DNA of 64,000 nt from Pseudomonas japonica (GTDB lineage: Bacteria > Pseudomonadota > Gammaproteobacteria > Pseudomonadales > Pseudomonadaceae), in contig NZ_JAAMQU010000006.1 in NCBI RefSeq assembly GCF_013522925.1, positions 248,001 to 312,000 on the forward strand, written 5' to 3'. The translations under genes were made by a program, and so were the position numbers. Below the pieces are notes generated by a model that worked only from the letters and a program-made list of their open reading frames with translations, was not told the origin of the DNA and ran no database searches. Shown here one piece after another: positions 20,368-28,978 of the stretch. The stretch's first letter is position 1, and each line of letters opens with the position of its first letter.

Positions 20368-20375
20368 GGGGCAGC

Positions 20376-21194
20376 TTACTGACGTTTCTCGCCCAGCGCG
20401 CCGGCCCGGTCCGAGATCACGATCTCCACGCGGCGGTTGAGCGCCCTGCCCCGCTCGGTGGCATTGGCTTCGACGGGGTACTGGTCGCCGTACCCTTGCA
20501 CGTCGATGCGTCGCTCCTCCACGCCAAGGTCCACCAGCATGTCCGCCACTGCCTGCGCCCGATCCTTCGACAACTTGAGGTTGTCTTCCGCGGCGCCGGT
20601 GCTGTCCGTATAGCCCTCGATGCGGATGGTCCGGCGAGGGTTCATTTGCAGGAACTGCACGAGCTTGAGCAGGGTGCGATTGGCTGAAGGCTTGAGGTCG
20701 GCCTCGCCGGTATCGAACAGCACATCGCCCAGAGTAAGCACCAGGCCGCGATCCGCATCTGTGGTGGTCAATGCCAGCAGTTGATCTTCCAGCCACTGGC
20801 CTTGGCGCTGCACGCTGAGCAACTTGGACTCGCGCAAGGCAAGCTGCAGGCGCTCACGCTCCAGGCCCTGACGTTGCAGTTGATCGAGGTTGGCGGCGGC
20901 TTCGCTGTGAGCCAGGGCGATATCCGTGTAGCGCATGCTGAGGTAGGCATAGTGGCGCACATCATCGCCGGCGCCCCAGTAACCGGACAACCGTTCGGCC
21001 CGGGCCAGGGATTCTCCCGCGCGAATAACGTCCTTGGGCGCGTGGCGCAGCACCTCGGTATTGTCCCGCACGCCCTGGAAGCGCGCCGACGCCTGGGACA
21101 CCGCTTCATCAGCGGCGTGGTTGGCGCAACCGGCAAGGCCCAACGCCAGCCAGGCGCCGATCACCGGGCGCCATGCATGACGAACGCGGCTCAT
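20376..21194 (-). CDS. OmpA-family peptidoglycan-binding lipoprotein
   Basis: A 272-residue lipoprotein: signal with lipobox LGLAGC (Cys23), a helical segment rich in Ala/Leu/Gln (about 25-145) that includes a DUF4398-like part, then a C-terminal OmpA domain (about 150-265) with GDVLFDTGEADLKP, IRIEGYTDSTGA, LSKDRAQAVADML and RALNRRVEIVI. Such proteins anchor the outer membrane to peptidoglycan. Its ATG overlaps the upstream lipoprotein stop (ATGA), and both share the same organisation of leader and helical region. Confidence 0.93.
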   Translation of the reverse strand: MSRVRHAWRPVIGAWLALGLAGCANHAADEAVSQASARFQGVRDNTEVLRHAPKDVIRAGESLARAERLSGYWGAGDDVRHYAYLSMRYTDIALAHSEAAANLDQLQRQGLERERLQLALRESKLLSVQRQGQWLEDQLLALTTTDADRGLVLTLGDVLFDTGEADLKPSANRTLLKLVQFLQMNPRRTIRIEGYTDSTGAAEDNLKLSKDRAQAVADMLVDLGVEERRIDVQGYGDQYPVEANATERGRALNRRVEIVISDRAGALGEKRQ

Positions 21195-21541
21195 TGCACA
21201 TCTCCCAGCTGCTTGTGCAGGCGCTGGATGCGGGCGTTCATCTGGGCCAATTGCTCGCGGCTCTTGCGGGTGAGCTCGTTGGCTTCCGCCAGGCGAGCGT
21301 CGAGCTCGGCTTGTTCCAGGGCCATGCGCGCCGCCTTGTTGTTATGGTCAGCCAGATCCGCCCTGGCTTGGGCTGCCTTGCTCAGCGCATCGGCGAGCGG
21401 CGTGGTGTTATCCGCTGCACCCACGGCGCGGGCCTGTTCGATCGCTTGCTCGGTGAGGCGCAGCTGTTCATCGGGTACAGGGTCGGTGGCGCAGCCGGCG
21501 AGCGCCAGCAGCGCTCCGGCGATCATCAATCGTTTGTTCAC
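21191..21541 (-). CDS. DUF4398-type lipoprotein
   Basis: A 116-residue lipoprotein starting with GTG at 21541 (AGGAAA eight bases upstream) and reading MNKRLMIAGALLALAGC, a standard lipobox with Cys17. The rest is a single long helical region (LRLTEQAIEQARAVGA, ALSKAAQARADLADHNN, LTRKSREQLAQMNARIQRLHKQL) that fits DUF4398 and coiled-coil behaviour. It is translationally coupled to the OmpA-like gene. Aspartate at position +2 (ATDPV follows Cys: CATD) is not present directly after the Cys, so outer-membrane sorting is expected. Confidence 0.85.
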   Translation of the reverse strand: MNKRLMIAGALLALAGCATDPVPDEQLRLTEQAIEQARAVGAADNTTPLADALSKAAQARADLADHNNKAARMALEQAELDARLAEANELTRKSREQLAQMNARIQRLHKQLGDVQ

Positions 21542-21551
21542 ACAGCGTTTC

Positions 21552-22364
21552 CTATGGTTTGACCGCCCCGGACATCGCCTGCTGCTGTTGCTTCCAGCGC
21601 TCGGCGTTACGTTGCAGGATCGGCTGGATCCCGCCGGAGGCGGCCAATTCTGTCATCTTTTTCGCCAGCTGTCCGCGCAGCCAGCCATCGTTGCAGGCAG
21701 AGTCCTGAGCAATGGCCAGGTAAATTCCCGGACGGTCCACAGCCACCTCGCTGGCCAGGACGCGCCCGTCCAGCCCGAGCGCAGCGACCGCCGCCGCGCC
21801 GGCATAACGGGGGGCGATGGCATAGTCCGCCTTGCCTTGCGCCAGCGACTCAAGGGTATGGGTAAGGTTTTCGGCAGGCTGCAGCGCGAGGTGCTCAGCC
21901 GCGAACGCAGCGAACGCAGGTGTTGGCCGAGCCTTGGCGGACATCACCCCGCGGTGGCCGGGCAGGTCCGCAAGCGTCGAATAAGTGATGGTCGAGCCCT
22001 GGCGGCTCCACACCAGATAATCGTTGAAGGCCAATGCGGGATGAACGTAGTCCAGATGCTCGAGGTCGGCCTCGGTCAGCACGGCATCAGCGAGGATATC
22101 CATACGGCCGCTGCGCACTTCTTCCAGAGCCTGTGAGCGGCGGCCTGCGTACAGCACGTCGATTTTCACGCCCAGCTGCGCGGCAACGCTGGCCAGCACG
22201 TCCACGCTCGCACCGATCAGCTTGCGTGGGTCCGCCGGGTCGCGCCAGGCATAGGGCGGAGCGTCGGGGCTGGCAGTGGCCACCAGCCGCTCGCAGCTTC
22301 CGGCGGCCAGGCACAGGGATGGGAACGCAGCCACGCAGGCCAGCCAATACGACGCAATTCGCAT
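21552..22364 (-). CDS. Periplasmic solute-binding protein (SBP family 3)
   Basis: A 270-residue periplasmic binding protein with a signal peptide (MRIASYWLACVAAFPSLCLA). The mature part shows family-3 features (ATASPDAPPYAWRD, KLIGASVDVLASVAAQLGVKIDVLYAG, EEVRSGRMDILADAVLTEADLEHLDYVHP). Family members bind amino acids or related compounds for ABC import or sensing. No permease or ATPase lies beside it, so a sensing or orphan role is possible. ATG at 22364 is used because the 13 upstream codons (including PPEQTKPEP) precede a proper leader. The etfA terminator separates it from etfA. Confidence 0.85.
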   Translation of the reverse strand: MRIASYWLACVAAFPSLCLAAGSCERLVATASPDAPPYAWRDPADPRKLIGASVDVLASVAAQLGVKIDVLYAGRRSQALEEVRSGRMDILADAVLTEADLEHLDYVHPALAFNDYLVWSRQGSTITYSTLADLPGHRGVMSAKARPTPAFAAFAAEHLALQPAENLTHTLESLAQGKADYAIAPRYAGAAAVAALGLDGRVLASEVAVDRPGIYLAIAQDSACNDGWLRGQLAKKMTELAASGGIQPILQRNAERWKQQQQAMSGAVKP

Positions 22365-22403
22365 GATGGGTTCAGGCTTTGTCTGTTCTGGAGGGCGGAG
22401 CAT

Positions 22404-22432
22404 ATAAAAAAACCCGGGCGATTGCCCGGGTT
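22404..22432 (-). terminator. Rho-independent terminator of etfBA
   Basis: Minus strand: AACCCGGGC / GCCCGGGTT, a 9-bp stem with a 4-base loop followed by TTTTTTTATA. A strong intrinsic terminator 23 bases past the etfA stop. Confidence 0.92.
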
Positions 22433-22454
22433 CCTTTGCTGCGACTCGCAGCGA

Positions 22455-23384
22455 TCACACCAGCTTTTCGAATTCCGGGATGATCTCGAACAGGTCACCT
22501 ACCAGGCCATAATCGGCGACCTGGAAGATCGGGGCTTCTTCGTCCTTGTTGATCGCGACGATCACCTTGGAGTCCTTCATGCCCGCCAGGTGCTGGATCG
22601 CGCCGGAGATACCGACGGCGATGTACAGCTGCGGCGCGACGATCTTGCCGGTTTGACCCACTTGCATGTCGTTGGGCACGAAGCCTGCGTCCACCGCAGC
22701 GCGCGAAGCGCCCACGGCCGCGCCGAGTTTGTCGGCCAGGGCGTACAGGTGCTTGAAGTTGTCACCGTTCTGCATGCCACGGCCACCGGACACCACGATC
22801 TTGGCGGCGGTGAGCTCAGGACGATCCGACTTGGCCAACTCTTCCCCAACGAAGGCGGACAGGCCTGCGTCTTTCACGTCGCTGACCGCTTCCACAGCTG
22901 CCGAACCACCCTCGGCGGCGACCGGGTCGAAGCCGGTGGTACGCACGGTGATCACCTTCACCGCCGCGCTCGATTGCACGGTGGCAATGGCGTTGCCGGC
23001 GTAGATCGGGCGCTTGAAGGTGTCGGCGCTTTCAACCGAGATGATCTCGGAGATCTGGTCCACGTCCAGCTGGGCGGCCACGCGCGGCAGGAAGTTCTTG
23101 CCGTTGGTGGTGGCCGGGGCCAGCACGTGGCTGTAGCCCGATGCCAGGCCCACGATCAGCGGGGCCACGTTCTCGGGCAACTGATGCGCATAGGCGGCAT
23201 TGTCGGCGACCAGCACCTTGGCCACGCCAGCCACTTTCGCGGCGGCTTCGGCCACGGCGCTCACGCCCTGCCCGGCAACCAGCACGTGTACATCACCGCC
23301 GATCTTCTGAGCCGCGGCGACGGTGTTCAGGGTAGCGCCAGCCAGTGCGCCGTTTTCGTGTTCAGCGATAACCAGGATAGCCAT
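22455..23384 (-). CDS. etfA: Electron transfer flavoprotein subunit alpha
   Basis: A 309-residue ETF alpha subunit. ETF carries electrons from acyl-CoA and other dehydrogenases to ETF-ubiquinone oxidoreductase. The start [14 protein letters not shown], the C-terminal FAD-binding domain ([60 protein letters not shown]) and the length all fit. Its ATG overlaps the etfB stop (TGATG). Stop is followed by a strong terminator. Confidence 0.97.
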   Translation of the reverse strand: MAILVIAEHENGALAGATLNTVAAAQKIGGDVHVLVAGQGVSAVAEAAAKVAGVAKVLVADNAAYAHQLPENVAPLIVGLASGYSHVLAPATTNGKNFLPRVAAQLDVDQISEIISVESADTFKRPIYAGNAIATVQSSAAVKVITVRTTGFDPVAAEGGSAAVEAVSDVKDAGLSAFVGEELAKSDRPELTAAKIVVSGGRGMQNGDNFKHLYALADKLGAAVGASRAAVDAGFVPNDMQVGQTGKIVAPQLYIAVGISGAIQHLAGMKDSKVIVAINKDEEAPIFQVADYGLVGDLFEIIPEFEKLV

Positions 23385-24133
23385 CAGATTACCTTCGCCT
23401 CGTTCTTCAGTTTTTCGACCAGTTCGGCGACCGACTTGACCTTCACACCGGCGCTGCGCGTGGCAGGCGCCTCGACCTTCACGGTCTTGTTGGTGGAAGC
23501 AGTGGAAACACCGAGCGCTTCAGGCGTGAAGGTTTCCAGAGGCTTCTTCTTGGCCTTCATGATGTTGGGCAGCGACGCATAGCGCGGTTCGTTCAGGCGC
23601 AGGTCGGTGGTGACGATAGCGGGCAGGTTCAGCGCAACCGTTTGCAAGCCGCCGTCGATTTCGCGGGTAACGTTCAGCTTGTCACCGGCCAGTTCGACCT
23701 TGGAGGCGAAGGTACCCTGAGCGTAACCAGTGAGCGCAGCCAGCATCTGGCCGGTCTGGTTGTTGTCGCTGTCGATGGCCTGCTTGCCGAGGATCACCAG
23801 CTGTGGCTGTTCCTTGTCGACCACCGCCTTGAGGGCCTTGGCGATCGCCAGGGAGCCCAGCTCCTCGGCGGTGTCTACCAGCACGGCGCGGTCGGCGCCC
23901 AATGCCAGCGCGGTGCGCAGTTGTTCCTGGGCAGTGGCAGGCCCGACCGTGACCACGACCACCTCGGTAGCCACGCCTTTTTCCTTCAGGCGAACCGCTT
24001 CTTCCACGGCGATCTCGCAGAAGGGGTTCATCGACATCTTGACGTTGGCAAGATCGACCCCGGAGTTGTCCGCCTTGACGCGAACCTTGACGTTGTAATC
24101 GACCACTCGTTTGACAGCTACAAGAACCTTCAT
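23384..24133 (-). CDS. etfB: Electron transfer flavoprotein subunit beta
   Basis: A 249-residue ETF beta subunit beginning [20 protein letters not shown], with the AMP-binding part ([29 protein letters not shown]) and the recognition-loop region near [31 protein letters not shown]. The frame is open for many codons upstream, but GAGGAA is well spaced for ATG at 24133 and family similarity begins there. It is divergent from ETF-QO across a 487-base region. Confidence 0.97.
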   Translation of the reverse strand: MKVLVAVKRVVDYNVKVRVKADNSGVDLANVKMSMNPFCEIAVEEAVRLKEKGVATEVVVVTVGPATAQEQLRTALALGADRAVLVDTAEELGSLAIAKALKAVVDKEQPQLVILGKQAIDSDNNQTGQMLAALTGYAQGTFASKVELAGDKLNVTREIDGGLQTVALNLPAIVTTDLRLNEPRYASLPNIMKAKKKPLETFTPEALGVSTASTNKTVKVEAPATRSAGVKVKSVAELVEKLKNEAKVI

Positions 24134-24448
24134 GGATTCCTCGTTACTCTCCGGTGAATAAAATGTCGCAGGGCGGGCCTTGCGATCGCTCATGGCACGG
24201 CGCGCAAACCCGCGTGCGGCGACGGCGCTGAGCGCGTATCGACCAGCAGCGTAGCAGGTTGCGAGGCCGTGTTCGCCCGCCCCGAAGCCTTGGGCCCGGA
24301 AGCCGCCACACGGCGCGAAACCAGCTGTCACAAGCGACAGCCGGCCTGAAACCGCCCGTATCTTGACCGTATAGGAATACCCGGTCAATACGCGGAACCG
24401 GCCGGTCACGCTGCTGCATGCAGCGAGTTTACTGGCCTGTCGGGAATT

Positions 24449-24462
24449 CAAACAAACGTTTG
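24449..24462. promoter_or_regulatory. PsrA-like fatty-acid-response box
   Basis: CAAAC-AAAC-GTTTG, extended to TCAAAC / GTTTGA, matches the PsrA consensus (G/C)AAAC-N2-4-GTTT(G/C) known from Pseudomonas. It lies immediately upstream of the ETF-QO -35. PsrA, a TetR regulator released by long-chain fatty acids, is known to act on etf genes in P. aeruginosa. Confidence 0.75.
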
Positions 24463-24464
24463 AT

Positions 24465-24493
24465 TTGGACCGGTCGCATGGTGTAGATATAAT
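24465..24493 (+). promoter_or_regulatory. sigma70 promoter of ETF-QO
   Basis: -35 TTGGAC (24465-24470), 17-base spacer, -10 TATAAT (24488-24493). Start expected near 24500, about 120 bases before the gene. The PsrA-like box abuts the -35. Confidence 0.8.
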
Positions 24494-24620
24494 GCGCCGT
24501 CCGCGAAGAAGGGCCCGAACCGCCCCGCGCCGGCGCAACAGCATCACCGCTACAGGCGTGGCCTGCGTGCCAACCGCCCTTATTAGAAAAACCGTACCCG
24601 CCTGTGTTAGGAGAGAACCT

Positions 24621-26276
24621 GTGGAACGCGAATACATGGAATTCGACGTGGTCATCGTCGGGGCTGGCCCCGCGGGCCTGTCCGCTGCCTGCCGTATCAA
24701 GCAGAAGGCCGCCGAAGCCGGTAAGGAGGTCAGCGTCTGCGTGGTCGAGAAAGGCTCCGAGGTAGGCGCTCACATTCTCTCCGGCGCGGTGTTCGAGCCT
24801 CGCGCACTCAACGAGCTGTTCCCCAACTGGCAGGAGCTGGGCGCACCGCTCAACACTCCGGTCAAGCGGGACGACATCTATCTGCTGAATGATGCTCAAC
24901 GCGCGCGGAAAATCCCCGATGCCTTCGTGCCTAAAACGATGCACAACGAAGGCAACTACATCATCTCTCTGGGCAACCTGTGCCGCTGGCTCGCCCAGCA
25001 GGCCGAAAACCTCGGCGTAGAGGTGTATCCAGGCTTCGCCGCCCAGGAAGCGCTGATCGACGAGCAAGGTGTGGTGCGCGGCATTCTCACCGGTGACATG
25101 GGCGTGGACCGTGAGGGCCACCCCAAGGACGGCATGTACACCCCCGGCATGGAGCTGCGTGGCAAGTACACGCTGTTCGCCGAGGGCTGCCGTGGCCACA
25201 TCGGCAAGCAGCTGATCAAGCGCTTCAACCTGGACGCGGACGTCGACCCTCAGCACTACGCCATCGGCCTGAAGGAAATCTGGGACATCGACCCTGCTCG
25301 CCATGAACAGGGCCTGGTGGTGCACACGGCCGGCTGGCCATTGGACGACGCCAACCCGGGCGGCTCCTTCCTTTATCACCTGGAGAACAACCAGGTGGTG
25401 GTGGGGCTGATCGTCGACCTCTCCTACAGCAACCCCTTCCTGTCGCCGTTCGATGAGTTCCAGCGGTACAAGCACCACCCTGTGGTCAAGCAGTACCTGG
25501 AAGGTGGCAAGCGCGTGTCCTATGGTGCCCGCGCTATCGCCAAGGGCGGTTTCAACTCGTTGCCCAAGATGGTCTTCCCTGGCGGCGCGTTGGTCGGCTG
25601 CGACCTGGGCACGTTGAACTTCGCCAAGATCAAAGGCAGCCACACGGCGATGAAGTCCGGCATGCTCGCGGCCGATGCGGCGGTCGAGCGTCTGCTGGCC
25701 GACAGCGAAGGCGGCGATGTGCTTTCGGCCTACCCTGAAAGCTTCAAGGCCAGCTGGGTGTACGACGAGCTGTTCCGCAGCCGCAACTTCGGCGCGGCGA
25801 TCCACAAGTGGGGCGCGGTCAAGGGCGGTGCGTTCAACTTCATCGACCAGAACCTCTTCGGCGGCAAGATCCCCTTCACCCTGCGGGACAAGACGCCGGA
25901 CTACGCCACCCTCAAGCTGGCGGCGGACTCTGCGCGGATCGAATACCCCAAGCCGGATGGCAAGCTGAGCTTCGACAAGCTGAGTTCGGTGTTCCTCTCG
26001 GGCACCAACCACGAGGAGGAGCAGCCGTGCCACCTCAAGCTTCAGGACCCGAGCATTCCGATCGCGAAAAACCTGCCGCTGTACGATGAGCCGGCCCAGC
26101 GTTATTGCCCGGCAGGGGTATACGAGGTGATCACCAAGGAAGACGGCGAAAAACGCTTCCAGATCAACGCGCAGAACTGCGTGCACTGCAAAACCTGCGA
26201 CATCAAGGACCCCGCCCAGAACATCACCTGGGTGGCACCTGAAGGGTCGGGCGGGCCTACCTACCCGAATATGTAA
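24621..26276 (+). CDS. etfQO: Electron transfer flavoprotein-ubiquinone oxidoreductase
   Basis: A 551-residue membrane-associated iron-sulfur flavoprotein that passes electrons from ETF to ubiquinone. FAD motif [16 protein letters not shown] follows the start; the [18 protein letters not shown] and [24 protein letters not shown] segments are typical; the C-terminal [4Fe-4S] motif is [18 protein letters not shown] chose the GTG at 24621 because AGGAGA lies 6 bases upstream; an internal ATG at 24636 is an alternative. The open frame continues upstream without family similarity. In operon terms it stands alone and diverges from etfBA. Confidence 0.95.
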   Translation: MEREYMEFDVVIVGAGPAGLSAACRIKQKAAEAGKEVSVCVVEKGSEVGAHILSGAVFEPRALNELFPNWQELGAPLNTPVKRDDIYLLNDAQRARKIPDAFVPKTMHNEGNYIISLGNLCRWLAQQAENLGVEVYPGFAAQEALIDEQGVVRGILTGDMGVDREGHPKDGMYTPGMELRGKYTLFAEGCRGHIGKQLIKRFNLDADVDPQHYAIGLKEIWDIDPARHEQGLVVHTAGWPLDDANPGGSFLYHLENNQVVVGLIVDLSYSNPFLSPFDEFQRYKHHPVVKQYLEGGKRVSYGARAIAKGGFNSLPKMVFPGGALVGCDLGTLNFAKIKGSHTAMKSGMLAADAAVERLLADSEGGDVLSAYPESFKASWVYDELFRSRNFGAAIHKWGAVKGGAFNFIDQNLFGGKIPFTLRDKTPDYATLKLAADSARIEYPKPDGKLSFDKLSSVFLSGTNHEEEQPCHLKLQDPSIPIAKNLPLYDEPAQRYCPAGVYEVITKEDGEKRFQINAQNCVHCKTCDIKDPAQNITWVAPEGSGGPTYPNM

Positions 26277-26283
26277 ATGCATT

Positions 26284-26345
26284 GTTTCCCGGGTTTCACC
26301 CGGTCCCACAGGCAAAAGATCCGGGACCGGGCGGAATCCGGGAAC
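26284..26345. repeat. Dispersed CCCGGTCCCACA-type repeat, copy 2
   Basis: Arms 26284-26307 and 26323-26345 pair over about 23 positions with one bulged base and three transitions. The left arm matches the repeat at 1540-1559. It lies between the convergent stops of ETF-QO and the S8 protease and is likely a bidirectional terminator or REP-like element. Confidence 0.6.
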
Positions 26346-26351
26346 ATTGGG

Positions 26352-28085
26352 CTACCTTCGCCGATCCAGGCTCTGCACCGTCAGGTCCAGCGCTTTTTGC
26401 ATGTCCAGCCGCGCTGAACGGCCGATGTCGGGGTGGTTGAGGTCGAAGTTGCGCTCCGAGGGAATGATCGGCGCGGTCAGGTCTTCACCGTCCGCGGGCT
26501 CGAAATCATCATCCCCGCCGATTGGCAGCGAGCTGCGCCGAAGCAGGATGCGCAGTTGCGCCGGGGTGAGCCGCGGGTTGATCGAGAGCATGGCCGCCGT
26601 AATGCCTGTCACCATCGGCGTGGCGAAGGAAGTGCCACAGTGCACGCTACCCTCCCCGTCCGCACCCGGGTCTACGCCATGGGTACAGGCGGCGGCGGAG
26701 ATGTCCACGCGCAGATCCAGGTTGGACGACGCCCGGCGCACCGCGTAGTCGGGGCTGTTCACTGGCAGGTCTGGCTGCCCGCTACGCTCATGCCCGCCCA
26801 CTACCAGCAATTGGTCGGTCACGAAGGACGACGGCAGCCGGTATTCATCCTGGCCTGCGAAGGACGCGCCGTTGCCTGCCGAGTTGATGACCACCACATC
26901 CGGGTGTTTGGCTTTCAGCCAGCGGAAGAACTCTTCGAGCAGCTCCTCGTAACCCGCCATCGCCACGCCTGAGCGAACCTGCGTGTCGATGTCGCCACCC
27001 TGCACCTTCTGCGTACCGATCCGGTGGAGCCCCCAGCTCCAGTTGAGGATGCGTGCACCGTCTTCCACCAGGTTCACAGACGCGGCGACATTGGCAGTGA
27101 TGCCGGCATCCGAATCGCGCTCCACAATCACCTCGAAGCCTTTGCTCACGCCCTCCAGCCCGCGGAGGAAACCTGTATTGCCACCTTTCTGCCAATGGGC
27201 GAGCAACACCCCCGCCACGGTCGAGCCATGGGCCTGGGGGCTTTGCGCATCGCGGGCATAAAGGCAAGTACGTGGCAGTTCGCACGGGCCGAGGTATTCG
27301 GCAAAGCCCGGCGAGTCGAAGTCCACATTGCGTTCGATCACTCCAATACGCACCGGCGCCGCTTCTACAGGCGCACCCCGCGCAGCCACCCGGCGACGGT
27401 AGTAGTTCACCGCGTCGGCAAAGCGGTTGGCGGCCCATTCGTCAGGGGATTCCTTGCTCACGGGCACTTCCCGCTCTGCTTCCTCGGCCGAAGACTCCTC
27501 GATCACCACCCCGTCCACGCTGACCTCATGGCCGAGCCGGAGGATCAACGCATCGCGTTCCGTGAGGTTTTTCACCGGAAGGCGTAGCTGCCAGGTATTA
27601 AGTGCGGGAATGGCGCCCACGATCGTTGCGCCATACTTTTGCGACAGCTGCCGAACCTGATCGAGGCCGTCGTAGCGCTCCTCGATGATCACGCTGACCA
27701 GGTTGAGGTAAGTACTCAGCCCCTCGGCATTGGTTGCCATCTCGTTGAGCTTGGCCGCCACCACGTGATTGCCGGCCATGCTCAGCCACACGCCGTTGCT
27801 GCTACGCCCATCCTGCTCGAGGCGCAGCGGGCCGCTGGTGTCTTTGCCGGTTTCGAAGGTGATGCGCAAGCGGTCGCCGTCACGCTCAGTGGGTTTCGCT
27901 ACGCCGCCCAGCCTGGCCTGTATCGGCCCGCTGGCAAGGCCGCTGACCTTGAGGCAAAACACCTGGCGCCGGGTATCGAGCAGGTCACCGCAGCGCTCCA
28001 GCTGCTGCAACCGTAATGGGTCTTCTGCCCGGGCGCCTGAGGCCACCCCGCACAGCACAAGAAAAAGCAGCCAGCGTCGTTCCAT
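26352..28085 (-). CDS. Secreted S8 (subtilisin-like) family protease with Asp-to-Glu at the catalytic position
   Basis: A 577-residue protein with a signal peptide (about 1-20), an N-terminal propeptide-like region to about 240 and an S8 domain from about 245 to 515. The His motif (AHGSTVAGVL, His286), the oxyanion Asn (NSAGNG, Asn405) and the Ser motif (GTSFATPMVTG, Ser486) are normal. The usual catalytic Asp in V-I-D-T-G reads GVIERNVDF, so Glu251 replaces Asp; Asp255 is nearby but shifted. Activity is therefore uncertain. Four or more Cys in the secreted part could form disulfides. ETF-QO is convergent, and an IclR gene lies upstream in the same direction. I know no close homologue of defined function. 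Confidence 0.85.
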   Translation of the reverse strand: MERRWLLFLVLCGVASGARAEDPLRLQQLERCGDLLDTRRQVFCLKVSGLASGPIQARLGGVAKPTERDGDRLRITFETGKDTSGPLRLEQDGRSSNGVWLSMAGNHVVAAKLNEMATNAEGLSTYLNLVSVIIEERYDGLDQVRQLSQKYGATIVGAIPALNTWQLRLPVKNLTERDALILRLGHEVSVDGVVIEESSAEEAEREVPVSKESPDEWAANRFADAVNYYRRRVAARGAPVEAAPVRIGVIERNVDFDSPGFAEYLGPCELPRTCLYARDAQSPQAHGSTVAGVLLAHWQKGGNTGFLRGLEGVSKGFEVIVERDSDAGITANVAASVNLVEDGARILNWSWGLHRIGTQKVQGGDIDTQVRSGVAMAGYEELLEEFFRWLKAKHPDVVVINSAGNGASFAGQDEYRLPSSFVTDQLLVVGGHERSGQPDLPVNSPDYAVRRASSNLDLRVDISAAACTHGVDPGADGEGSVHCGTSFATPMVTGITAAMLSINPRLTPAQLRILLRRSSLPIGGDDDFEPADGEDLTAPIIPSERNFDLNHPDIGRSARLDMQKALDLTVQSLDRRR

Positions 28086-28141
28086 GAGGGGCCTTCTTTT
28101 CGGGCATTTTGCTGGTGTGACTGCCGGCCACGCCGCTTGGT

Positions 28142-28918
28142 TCAGCCGCCAAGCTCTCGGCTCAGGGCCAATGCCGTGGCTTGTACCGTGGGCGCGAGCA
28201 GCGTCATGCGCTCCAGCGACATGTAAGGCACCGTACTGGCCACGCTGATCGCCGCTACGATCTGCCGGCTGGCATCACGCACCGGCGCCGCCACGCAGCG
28301 GATCGAGGGCTCGTTGTCTTCCAGGTCGAAGGCATACTGGCCATCGACGTAAGCCAGCATCCGCGCCTGGAAGGCTTCCCAACCAGGTTCTTCGCGGTCA
28401 GCCCAAACAGCGGCTGCCGGGGGCTGGTTATCGAACAAGCGCCGCCATTCGGTTTCAAGGCTGTCCAGCAACAGCGCCTTGCCGATGCCGGTGCGGGTCA
28501 ACGGCATGCGCTGGCCCACCCGGGAACGCATTTCGGGGCCATTGCGCCCGGGGTTCTTGTGCAGGTACAGCACTTGATCGCCATCGCGAACGGCCAGGTG
28601 CACGGTGTCGCCGGTGCTGGCGGACAGCTCGTCCAGCAACGGCGCCGCCAGCACCGCAAGGGGCAATTCGTCCCGGGCCTGGAAGCCCAGCTCGATCAAC
28701 CGCGGCCCCAACCGGTAGCCGTTGTTGGCCGTAAGCCGCAAGTAACGCTCTTCCACCAGCGCGCTCACCAGCCGGTGAGTGGTGCTACGGGTGGTGCCCA
28801 AATGCGCAGCAATGCCCTTGAGGTCCCGGGCACCGGCGGCCACCGCCTGTATCACCGCCAGGCCGCGCAACAGTGTTTGAGTACCTGCGGGGGCGGCGCT
28901 CGGCGTGTCAGTTGGCAT
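28142..28918 (-). CDS. IclR-family regulator of the galactonate operon
   Basis: A 258-residue IclR regulator: N-terminal winged helix (TLLRGLAVIQAVAAG, LKGIAAHLGTTRSTTHRLVSALVEERYL) and C-terminal effector domain (DTVHLAVRDGDQVLYLHKN, LTRTGIGKALLLD, IRCVAAPVRDASRQIVAAISVAST). It is the distal gene of the minus-strand dgo cluster, 60 bases after dgoT. Regulation of galactonate use by an IclR protein fits the gene context but the effector is inferred. Candidate binding sites lie upstream of dgoK at 33202-33233. Confidence 0.88.
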   Translation of the reverse strand: MPTDTPSAAPAGTQTLLRGLAVIQAVAAGARDLKGIAAHLGTTRSTTHRLVSALVEERYLRLTANNGYRLGPRLIELGFQARDELPLAVLAAPLLDELSASTGDTVHLAVRDGDQVLYLHKNPGRNGPEMRSRVGQRMPLTRTGIGKALLLDSLETEWRRLFDNQPPAAAVWADREEPGWEAFQARMLAYVDGQYAFDLEDNEPSIRCVAAPVRDASRQIVAAISVASTVPYMSLERMTLLAPTVQATALALSRELGG

Positions 28919-28978
28919 CGTCAGTCACCCTGGTTATCAGAAAAACGGCGAGCATTATCCGGCCCTCGTCTTTCGCCG

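Larger units (their letters stand above)
24134..24620. other. Divergent intergenic region etfB / ETF-QO
   Basis: A 487-base non-coding region. It holds the ETF-QO promoter and PsrA-like box (24449-24493) and an inverted repeat around 24357-24392: CGTAT-C-TTGACCG against CGGTCAATACG, one or two bases bulged, 12-base centre. On the minus strand that repeat offers TTGACC (24388-24383) as a possible -35 for etfBA, but I see no good -10. No gene is evident in either direction. Confidence 0.5.

Noticed and set aside
22365..22403. 13-codon N-terminal extension of the solute-binding protein at 21552
   Set aside because: It would put a Pro/Glu/Lys stretch before an otherwise normal signal peptide and overlaps the etfA terminator.
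24429..26315. A 628-codon minus-strand frame
   Set aside because: Antisense to ETF-QO. Composition is typical of shadow frames.
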